A stretch of DNA of 64,000 nt, from positions 17,034 through 81,033 of the forward strand of contig VUYV01000297.1 in the NCBI GenBank assembly GCA_008711295.1, written 5' to 3'. Each line of letters starts with the position of its first letter. Positions within the stretch are counted from its first letter, which is position 1. Under the pieces are notes generated by a model that saw only the letters and a list, made by a program, of their open reading frames with translations, was not told where the DNA came from and ran no database searches. The translations under genes and the position numbers were made by a program. This DNA is from Anarhynchus alexandrinus (taxonomy: Eukaryota > Chordata > Aves > Charadriiformes > Charadriidae). Positions 54,701 through 64,000 of this stretch are shown here, one piece after another.

Positions 54701-54899
54701 GAGGAATCATATCTCGCAGCCCTTGAGAATGTGACCCTGAGGCCCTGCCCTTCTCCCTCCCGATGTACCCACCCATCACGGTGGAACGGCAGGCCCCCAC
54801 CCCAGCCACCCCCGTGCTCCTCTGAACCTACAGAGGGTGGAAAAAAAATAAAAACGCATCCAAACCCAAACCAAAATAAATATATAAATAAACAACACA
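45771..54899. other. Upstream region, no gene seen
   Basis: The composition returns to mixed or AT-rich. Frames of 60-155 codons occur on both strands (for example minus strand 50480-50013) without protein similarity or supporting splice context. A weak MIR-like patch may lie at about 49340-49460. Pyrimidine/purine low-complexity DNA occupies 54541-54700 (N at 54648). If TCF20 starts at 45.7 kb this is intergenic; if the 55-kb block is its promoter, it is intron 1. Confidence 0.45.
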
Positions 54900-55085
54900 G
54901 TCAACGAGGGATGCAGGGGGAAGGAAGGGGGGGGAAACAGCTCCCCCCCCCCCCACGCACATGCATAAGCCCCAATAACCCATTTATGCCGGTCTAGGAG
55001 CAGGAGCCAGACTGCAGCGAGCAGCCAACAGCTGGGGCCTTTCAAAAGGGACACGGCCAGCGGCTCCCCGCGCCCGGCCCCGCCG

Positions 55086-55120
<35 letters not shown>

Positions 55121-55333
55121 NNNNNNNNNNNNNNNNNNNNNNNNNNNNNNNNNNNNNNNNNNNNNNNNNNNNNNNNNNNNNNNNNNNNNNNNNNNNNNNN
55201 NNNNNNNNNNNNNNNNNNNNNNNNNNNNNNNNNNNNNNNNNNNNNNNNNNNNNNNNNNNNNNNNNNNNNNNNNNNNNNNNNNNNNNNNNNNNNNNNNNNN
55301 NNNNNNNNNNNNNNNNNNNNNNNNNNNNNNNNN
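55086..55333. other. Poly-C run and 213-base assembly gap
   Basis: C homopolymer at 55086-55120, directly followed by N at 55121-55333, then a T run. The poly-C is probably an assembly or sequencing artefact at the gap edge. A long apparent minus-strand frame through the Ns (with poly-Gly from the C run) is meaningless. Confidence 0.97.
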
Positions 55334-55390
55334 TTTTTTTTTTTCTCCTCTGCTCTCAGCCCCGTCTGCACCTTCTGCCTGTGCCCGCCG

Positions 55391-55455
55391 GTGAAGTCAC
55401 AAGGCTGAGTCTCTGACATCACACCGAGCCCACAAACGCCGGATTGTGACTTCAC
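55391..55455. promoter_or_regulatory. Cluster of three CRE/ATF-like sites with a 12-bp inverted repeat
   Basis: GTGAAGTCACAA (55391-55402) and TTGTGACTTCAC (55444-55455) are exact reverse complements. Each contains a CRE-like octamer (TGAAGTCA / TGACTTCA). Midway lies TGACATCA (55414-55421), one base from the consensus TGACGTCA. Three such octamers in 65 bp immediately beside a GC-rich gap suggest an ATF/CREB/AP-1-type regulatory element. The family assignment is inferred from the motif only. Confidence 0.45.
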
Positions 55456-55460
55456 TGCAG

Positions 55461-58400
55461 GGTAGAACAGGGAGGAATAGGAGAGGGGAGGGGAAAAGAC
55501 TCTTATTCAAACACATATCTGCAGTAGTAACAAAGGGAACTCAGGAAATGGCTGGCCAAGAAAATGGCTTTTTTTTTTTTTTGTATAAAACATGCTCTCT
55601 TTTCTTGTTGTGGTTTTTTTTTGGGGGTGTCCCCCCCCCAAAAAAAAAAGTTTGTGACCACGATGGAAATACCTTTCAAAAGTGGCCTGGGCAGGACAGG
55701 CAGCAGCCACCATCCTCCAGCACAGCCCAGGCTCCCGCTGCCCCTTTTGGGACAGAGCCACCAGCCACGCTGCACCCACCAGGGACGGAGTGGGATGAGA
55801 TGCTGGGGTGAAAACCGAGGGGCGCAGAAGAGGGTCTGGGGGGACAGATGGCAGAGGGGGATTGAGGAGAAAGGACCAAAAGAGGCGGATGCTGTGGGTG
55901 GCAGCTGTGGTGGCAAGCACAGAGACCCACCAGGCAAGCGGGGCCGCACAGTGCGACCACAGCTTGGTGGCAGAGGTCTGGGAACCGTGGGCCATGCTGA
56001 GGTAAAGCTAATCAGTGTGCATTTGGGGTTTTTTTTTTCCCCACCTGAGGATCTGAAACCACTTTTAAACTATAATTGGAGTAAAAGAGGTATTAAAGGT
56101 CAGGGTTAAGGTAACAGAGTTGTATGGGAGGCCTAAGCAAGGCAACGGGGTTAAAGAGTGAGGTTTTCAGCTCCCTAGCGTATTTTTAGGTTTTAGGTGT
56201 CCTGGGCAGGGGCCATGAGGCTGGGGTAGGTGAAAGAAAGGCTTTGGTGTACTCCCAATACAAGGCAATGCTTGGATGTTGCTCTGGGAGCAAGAGCTGA
56301 TGATACAGGCTTCTGTGGTCATTTCTGAAATAAATCCTAAAAGAAAAAAAAAGGGTTATTAAGTAGCTATTGGCTTAACGTGACCTGGAAAGTTGAAAGG
56401 TTTGGGTTTTTTTTTTTGTTTATTCAGCTGGAGGATTTTTTTTTAACATCGATTTCTCAAAATTTAACACAACCTCAAACATGTTGGTAAATAAGCAAAA
56501 AAAAAAAAATCTGTTATTTGTGTTTAAAATGGAATTTTTTTTTCTCCTTTCGAAGCAAGGCAGCTCAAACACTTGCACTGTGCTAATCATGCCTGAAGGC
56601 CAAGAATTCAGAGGGATAAGCCAAGGGCACAGCCACAGCCAAGTGAAATAAAAAAAAAAAAAAAAATTAAACAGTGCTAATTGCGGACAACATTATAAAG
56701 TTATTTGAACTGCAGAGCCAAAGGGGACACAGCTTGTGCTCCTCACAGTGTGTCTGCTCCTCTCTCCAGTCTCCATCCCTGCCCTCGCCGAGACCTGCAA
56801 AGCATTCACCACCACCACGCCGACCTGGAAGGGAGGAGAAAACAGCACTGCCATCGCAGCCTGCCCTTCCTGCAACCTGCCAGGGCAGCAGGAGGGAAAT
56901 CTGTACGTGGAGCGAGCGAGAAGTGAGGAGGAAACGATCCAGATCCCTGCCATCAACCGGCTGTCAGTTACATTCCTGGCTTGCCGCTGCCGGACGGCGG
57001 GAGAACCCCATGAGTGCTCGAGGTGCCCTGGAGGGCTGGCAGCATGCACGGCAGCACTGGAAGCCCGGCAGCGGGCAGGGGCGAGAGGTGGTTGTCGGAA
57101 ATTTTTGTACCGCAGCTCTATGTGCTTCCAATGTAAAACCCAGGCAGCCAGAAGATGCTCTTCCAGGCAGGAGCTCCTCCATGGCTGAAGCCTCCGTTCC
57201 CGCACTGACTCTGAATCCCAGTGCCTCGGGACATCACCCCAGCCCTGGCAAAGCCAGGGCACCAGGGAAGATGTCCTCTGTCATTTTATGGCTTCTCTGT
57301 GCCAGTACAGCAATAAACCAGGCTGCAATGGAAGGAATAAATTCTCCTTCTGCCTCCGCCTGTGAGAGGGAGGGAAAAGGTACTAATTGCAAGCAGGGAG
57401 GTCCCCATCAGATCTTGTATCCTTCAGCAAGTCTCACTCCTTGTTTAGCCACAACTTTGCTACCATTTTTATACTGACTGAATCTCCTTTGATCTTTATT
57501 AATTTTATTTTTTTTTCCACCCTTCTGAATGCATGAGAGAAAGCTCCACATTTATCCTACTCCTTCTCTCTCGGGGAATCTCCCTCAATCTGCCTGTGGT
57601 GGCGAGGCGACATGGCTGCCGGAGTGCCAGGATGCCAGCAAGGCGAGGAGGTGAAGGGGGGAGAGAGGGAGGCACGGGTGGTTTGTTGGGAAGCAGAATA
57701 AAGAAGCGGGGAAGAGGAAGGAATCTAACACACGCGCACACTGACTAGCATGGGCTTGCTCCAGCTTGGCCCACGATGCAATTACCTGACTTGGAGGCCG
57801 GCCAAGGCTCCCAGGCTAAGTCCCTCCGCACTTGTGCAAAGTGCTGTCAGTGCTGCTGGGACCACGAATAGTCAGGGCTTCGGCAGAGAGTCTCATCCAA
57901 AAAGGAGAAAAAGAAAGAAAAAAAAAAAAGNGAATGGGCTTATTTTCACACAACTGCGATTGTTTTGTTGATGCAGAAAGGTAATTAAAAAAAATTCTGA
58001 TTTCAAACGTGCCACAGAATTCCCAGAACCCAGAGGCTGCTGCTTAGAGGCAGATTAATCACACTGAATTCTCCATCTAGACATTGCATGCACTCCAAAC
58101 TCCCACCGCTAATAGCTCTAATATTCTCCTCAGCGTGTGCATGCTGCTGGTGTTATGTTCCAGGAATATTAATTCCCCAACTCAAGCTCCTTTCGCTTGC
58201 GCGTGTACCCTAAAGGCTTGCTGCTGGGCACCGGGAGATTATGGAAAAGAGAAAACAGGACTAGAGGAGAACCGGGGTGCAAAGGTACTGGCTGGAACTC
58301 CTCAAGGAAAGTCATTAATTTTCTTTGGATAAGCAAGCCGTCCAAATAAAATCTACCTGAAGGCCAAGTTCTTTAAACAAAGACAGCCAACTACACACGC

Positions 58401-61400
58401 ACAAGATGGTTGAAATTAAAATGAGCTCCCAATGCTGGCTTTGCGTTACTCACTCCCCCTGCCCTGAGACTTGCCCAAAAATTCAGTCCTATTAACTGTG
58501 AGTTCTGAACTAGTGGTTTCATTTGTGTCTTCTCCTGGTGTCTTCCCCCAGCCCCCTTTACCCCCAAGCACGGCTGCACGCATCTGAACTCTTGCTGCCA
58601 CATGGTAGTAACAGTGAAAATGTAGCAGGTTGTAGTACATGCATCCAAAGACAGAGCTTTACACAGCCAGCCCCTTCTACCCCTAGCAAATCTGACAGGC
58701 CAGGAGGTTCACGGTCCAGCTCAAGGTCTTGCTCCATGTCAGGGACCAGAAGGTGCATCCCCAAGATCCTCGTTCCCCACAGAAAACAAAAAAGGAGGAG
58801 GAAGGAAGGCAGGAGAGAAACGTGTAATTTTTCTTTGAGTTCAAGTAACTGCCATTCCTAGTAAGCAGTTCAGTGTGTGAGAGATCTATATATATGGCCA
58901 AAAGGCCATCTGCTAAACTTTAAAACCAACGCACACTTGAAAAGTACCATTTAAGATGCCTATGATGTGGTTTTCAAAGCTGCTAAATGCCCAAAGCTCC
59001 TAGTGCGGTTCAGCGAAGACTGCAGGTAGTTGCCAGGTTAAAACACTGATCCCTGAAATCAGCAACACCAGGACTCTGGAAAACCATCACGCAAAACATA
59101 CCTCAAAACGGATGGCGCTGGTCATGCTTCCATTTAGTAGGATTCCTTGCATGACAAGAAGCTGTCATGGGTATGATTTTCTTTGTCAAGCAGTCAAAAT
59201 ATGTATCTCCGTGTAATATAAATCAGCATGCCTATGTCAGTGCTGGAAAATAAAAGGGAGTTTTGCCCCTTTTGTTGCAGGCATTTCTGGTAAGTGCACC
59301 AGTATAAACCAGCCCATCAGCTGTTTTCACAGCTCAGAACATCTTACCTAGTCTCTGGACTAAAACCTGTAACACCACGGGTGCACAGGTGCAGGTAGGG
59401 TCCCTCTCCGCATTCACAACAGGTCAAAGAGAAAAGGCGACATTTTTATGGCTAAACACTTTACAGGGGGCTGTTGGTGGTGGGAGGGAGACGCATTAGA
59501 ACAGAGACATTTCTTTGAGCTTCCTGTGTTTGCTACAGATCATGCAGGTCTACAACCACACACACACACGGGCCTTGAACTCTCAGCCGATTCCTTAAAC
59601 TTGGCCCCTGCTGCAGGGGAGGGGGAGGACAGGACTCCAACCCGAGCACTGCCTGCATAAGGCCCTAAAGGCTTAACTCTGCTGTAGTGGAAGGGGAGAG
59701 GCATGGGCGCCCTTCCCTGCGATAAACTGAGGGAGGCATCACTCTCTGTAGCTTAGGTGCAAATCTGTGATCCTCTTTCTCCCTTTGTACACAAAGAATG
59801 AAGCTGATAGAGAAGCTGACATCTAAATCCTCACTATTGCACATCTGAGATAACCCTGGTTGTTTTTGTTTTTCAAACTCACACATATGAGAAGGGAGAA
59901 AGACCGAAGGATTTCAGCCCTTGCCAAACCCTGTCGCGAGCCCTCTGAGTTACAGATCTATGAACTATTACATGGGATGAGGGCTCTTTGCTTTTATCTC
60001 TCTGCGCAGCGCATGTCCTCAGCCTTTTGCAAACAGATGTTTTGCCCTCCAAAAGGGAAAAGAGGAAAAAAAAGAGAGAGCACTTGAGCACGGAGAGGGG
60101 AGAGAGAGAGCGTGAGCAAGAATGCTGTCTGCAGATGTCAATCAGGACTTCAGTCTAGGTCTAACCTGCCAGTCCTGCAAAAGGAGGATACATGAATTTT
60201 CTAGTTGGATAGTCAGTATCATCAAACAACAAAATTCTGAGGTTTAGATTGTAATGCAGTCTCACGTTCAGTAAAAAGGCCTTGCTACATGGAGATGATG
60301 TGGGACTGAGGAGCCTATTCCTAGCACCTTAAAAATTAAAATTTCACTACAAATATCCTAAAGAAATGGTCAAAAATAGTACAGCATTTCAGACCATTTT
60401 TGTAGAGCGTGGTAATATTGGCAAGGGGGAAGTGATTGTAGGTAGAATACTGTCAGGTTTGGGGAAAGCTTTCTCTGCATTTTAAAAAAATTATACGAAG
60501 GAAAATATTCTTGGGAATGAAAAGTCTAGTGATTACAGGTATACAGAGAGTGTCATCTCTATCTTGGCGTTTAGCAGAAATCAACTCCTTCACGCCAACA
60601 CCCTCCCCTCCAGCCACCCACCCTAATATTCTTCTTCACCACTTCCCACCCATTAACCCAGTACCTGCAGTGCAGTGTTCAAGTGGGACTGGCGGAGCTG
60701 CTGCCGCTGTCATCTCGTCGGAGCTGGCAGTCACCTGCCAATCTCGCCCCCACTTCCTCCTCCCCCCTGCTCCCCCCCACCCCTCCCCAGTGCAGCCTTC
60801 CCTGGGGATAGAGCACTCTTCCCCCCCCCTCCAGCAGCCTGACAAATAACTACTGTTAACTCAATAATATCCCCCTCCAAGGTTTTTTAATTACCAGCCA
60901 TCCGCGTATGGAGAGAAACGGGCCGCAGAGGCAGGCTAGCAACAGGGGGTCGGGTTTCACGCCAAGGGACAGGCTCCTTGTCCCCCATCCACATGGCAGG
61001 GCTGGCACAGGCAACCTGCAGACCCCCGTGGGATGCTGCCACCCCGGCAGCGGGCACAGGCATGCCGGCAGGTGTGGGGTGGGTAATGTGCCGCTGTATT
61101 TGGGGAGGGGGGGGATTTGGTCCCGCAAAGGGCTGATGTGGAAAGCTGCTCCTGCAGGACAAGGGGAGGCTCTGCTACACCAGCTGAGGAAGGACCATCC
61201 AGGACATCGTTTGTTTATACGGCATTTCACATGGGTAACAGAAAAAAGGGGGGGAGGGGCAAGAGGAAAAAAAAAAAAACAACAGGTGCATTTCTGTTTG
61301 TACATCTTTACCAAATACATCTATCTTTTCACATACAAAAAGGCTTTTTTTTTCCTTTGCAAGAGTATAGTCTTATTTTGCCTTTCTTTTTTGCTGAAAA

Positions 61401-64000
61401 TTCATGGGTCTGTGGCCTGAGAGGCTTTTTCTTAGCCTTGAATGAAATGGACATGGCTTACTGAACTTTCAAACAAGCTCTCCACCTAATATTTGTTTGT
61501 TCACACCCATTTACACTCCCTTGATTTTTAACAGGTCTGAATAAGGCTTATTTTTTTAAATAATCGGTTAATGAAGTTTTATCTGAATAGTCATAAGCCT
61601 ATTAGTGCTTGAGTTGTCCATCGAATCCCCCCTCCCCCCAAGAGGTTAAACAAGACCAGAAATGCTTTTGTACTTGAAATAACATGCTGGGAAGAAAAGA
61701 AGCAAAGAAGGATAAAAAAGCCCAAGCCCCACATTCAGTCCTTTTTAAATTATAAAGAGACACTGGAAAAGGGGCATAAACGGTAGGCTCCCTCCCCCCC
61801 CCATCTCCCTCCTTTGTAGGTCACCTTTACTATGAAGACATTGATGCTTCAAGTCGTCATTTGCTTAAATCAAAAGAGTAGGTTCAACACCTCAATCAGG
61901 TAACCACCGAACCCCAGGCGGGTGATGAAGGGGAAGGGGCATCCATCCCAGCACTGGGGAAGGAGGCATCCTGCGTGGGNACCAAACACACTGGGCTTGG
62001 GTGGAAGGGGAGCAGGCAGACATGTTGTGCTGAGGGATGTCCTGACACCGGCCTCCGCACCCCTGGAAGGGCTGAGTGTGGCAGTCGAGGGGGAGAGTGC
62101 AGCGTGGCAGCCTAGGAGCCCTTTGGCAGCTGCCCCTCCGCCCCGGGGGAGCATCCTGGCAGGCAAGAGAGCCCCCACTCCACTGAAATAAACTGCAGCC
62201 TTCCCAATGCTTCATTAAACTAACACAGCTTCCCGCCATTGCCCCAGCAACCAACACAGGCCTCCTGTTTGCCAGCTGGGGGAATTAAAGGCAGCCCGGC
62301 AGCCAGCCCCTGGCTCCTCCAAAAGCTCCCTTTACACTGTCAGAAAGCATCCCCAAGCAGGGGAGGGGGCCAGGCAGCCCCTAAGGTGCCACCTGAGATG
62401 GAAGGAGTCTTGCCCACCCTCAGTCTGGCAAGCTGTGTTCCCCAGGGAGCCAGAGACCCCACCACTGCCACCAGCGATCGTGCTGGAGGGCAACACAAAG
62501 CTGGAAGGCTCACCAAAACAATGCCTGGAATGGAAAAGGACTAAATAACCCCCCGGATGGTCCAATGACACAAAGGTGGACGCTACTCCCCATCACAGCA
62601 TCACCTCTGTCCAAACGTGATCAATAGTTCACATTAATTAGCAACACACTCCTCTCACTGCCCATCCACCAGCCGAGTGAGCAAATTATTTCCCCTTGTC
62701 CCTGGTTTTCTTCCTTTCTCTTAAATCACGTACGCCACCAGGTAAGCCTTAGTGCGAGCCCCCCGCTCACATCGCCCCCATGGTGGACACAGGAGAGGCA
62801 ACAGAAGACATGCTGCCCTGTCCTTCGCCGCTCGCCCTTAGAGAAAGCCATCTCAGGAAGAGCTCTGAATGAAAACATCGATGTTGTACCAGCCTCAAGT
62901 GCACAGGCACCCTCACGGTCCCTCGGTTCAAAACAGGCAGACGGCAGGCAAGGCAGAGACGTCCCTCCACACAGTCTCAGTGGAGGAGCTTGTTACGCTG
63001 CCCAAATCCCAAAATTAGAGCTACTGGGATGGTGCAATGTGCCAGTTGCTTCCAGCACCTTCCTTCTGCTGCCACCCCAGGCCACCAACACCACAAAGGA
63101 GGCTGGCCAAATTGGTGAGGAGAGGAAAACACCTCGCTTCACAATAGCGACGAATAAAGGAGCACTATTCACTCACTCGGGCATCCACATCTGTTTTGTC
63201 CTGTTTTCCATGACTACTGGCTGTGAGCAGAGGTCTCACAGGGAGGAACATTAAGTATTTATTCCAGCTCTCGGTTTTGTCAGCTTCTGATGCCACCAAT
63301 GTGTTTCGATCCTGCTTGGAAAACTACATTGCTTTTTTTTTTTTCATCCAGGGATCCCAAAACAACTCTGCAAAGGTACCTCCAAGCTCATTGGTAGTAC
63401 CCTAGCCTTCTATAGTTCTGCAGCATGTTTCACAACAAACCTAACCCTGTCTAAAGAGATCCACCCCAGTCCTGCCTCTGAACAATTTGTATGCCCTACC
63501 CCTCTCTTCTCTGTGATAATATTTAGCTTTGTGAAATACTACTTAGCTACACATTAAATACCAGAATTAAGGGGAAAAAAAGGGTGAAAAATAAAGAAAT
63601 TAGTACATTCCAAAGTCTGGTTACTACTCTGCATTGCACGAGGAAGTGGCACATGGAAAAAGTGGAGCTGTTTATAAGCATTAAATAACAGTCTCTAGCA
63701 ATCTTGCAGAGCCAAACATGAAGGCAGCATGTCCAAGCAACCCTACAAAAAATTAGCTCAGAGATCCCACCTCAGTGACAGAAGACAGCACTGTAGTTAA
63801 GGGTGTCTGAGCAAATCTTGAGCAGAGGAAAATCAAGGGGCAGGAAAATACAATCAAACACCTTCCTTGAGTCCAAAGCTCCCCAAAAGAACTGTTCCAG
63901 TTTGTGCAAGGGGAGTCTTTGAGGTTAAGGGGAAAAAATATGAACACTTTGACATCATCCACTGTAAATTATAGTGACAGTGGGAAGAATATTGCCTTAG
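55461..64000. other. Upstream region, no gene supported
   Basis: Mixed, in part GC-rich DNA with homopolymers (55569-55582, 56409-56418, 56650-56666), N at 57931 and 61980, and a short CA run at 59561-59571. Open frames of 150-270 codons around 56674-57477 overlap one another in three frames on both strands, so low stop density explains them. AT-rich patches such as 57970-58200 and 61470-61620 have homeobox-like TAAT words and could be conserved non-coding elements, but nothing decides this without comparison. In mammals NFAM1 lies upstream of TCF20; I found no Ig-domain or ITAM coding sequence. Confidence 0.4.

Larger units (their letters stand above)
54900..55460. promoter_or_regulatory. 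GC-rich block around an assembly gap, possible alternative promoter
   Basis: GC-rich sequence (CCAGCGGCTCCCCGCGCCCG near 55060) runs into a poly-C tract of more than 30 bases (55086-55120) that ends in the gap. Beyond the gap come T11, then CTCCTCTGCTCTCAGCCCCG, and a cluster of CRE-like sites. Unsequenceable GC-rich cores with ATF/CREB-like sites are typical of vertebrate CpG-island promoters. Which gene and which strand it serves cannot be decided here; TCF20 (minus strand) is the nearest candidate. Confidence 0.35.

Noticed and set aside
55042..55455. Minus-strand frame with poly-Gly and a long unknown stretch.
   Set aside because: It is translated poly-C plus the assembly gap.
56674..57477. 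Open frames of 267 and 150 codons on the plus strand and 189 on the minus strand; one starts with a hydrophobic, signal-peptide-like stretch (MLLTVCLLLSPVSIPA).
   Set aside because: Three long frames overlap the same bases in different frames and strands, there is no similarity to a known family, no Ig or ITAM motif (NFAM1 was considered), and no splice or promoter context. Low stop density in GC-rich DNA explains it.

Overview
The window looks like bird (neoavian-type) nuclear DNA. The evidence is several CR1 LINE fragments with the avian 3' end (tandem ATTCTATG-type octamers followed by the CR1 reverse-transcriptase C-terminus), older sauropsid-type CR1 and MIR-like relics, and one vertebrate protein that can be identified with confidence. 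Single N bases (2973, 45317, 45648, 54648, 57931, 61980) and one 213-base gap (55121-55333) show a draft assembly.

The only protein-coding gene I can support is TCF20 (SPBP/AR1), on the minus strand. Its giant coding exon spans 25347 to 19720. A strong acceptor (polypyrimidine tract plus TAG) lies before it and a consensus GTGAGT donor after it. The exon carries 36 nt of 5'UTR, the ATG at 25311-25309 and 1864 codons. It stops in the middle of the C-terminal extended PHD (ADD-like) zinc finger. I found no continuation of that finger in 1-19719, so this stretch reads as intron 2 (at least 19.7 kb) and the last exons lie outside the window.

Upstream of the coding exon (higher coordinates) is intron 1, with three younger CR1 insertions at 29.2, 31.5 and 38.0-40.3 kb. 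A CpG-rich island follows at 45.2-45.75 kb, with CCAAT boxes, a 14-bp perfect palindrome and a CA/CG microsatellite. It is the best candidate promoter and first exon of TCF20, some 20 kb from the coding exon. A second GC-rich block at 54.9-55.5 kb is interrupted by a poly-C run and the gap, and is flanked by three CRE-like sites. It may be an alternative promoter. No gene could be supported in 46-54 kb or 56-64 kb; the long open frames there overlap each other in several frames and look like the result of low stop density.

No prokaryote-style system, CRISPR array, tRNA or rRNA gene was seen. The most unusual structures are a precise 24-nt microinversion inside the 38-40 kb CR1, a perfect 30-bp tandem duplication at the 5' edge of the 29-kb CR1, and the inverted-repeat CRE cluster beside the gap.
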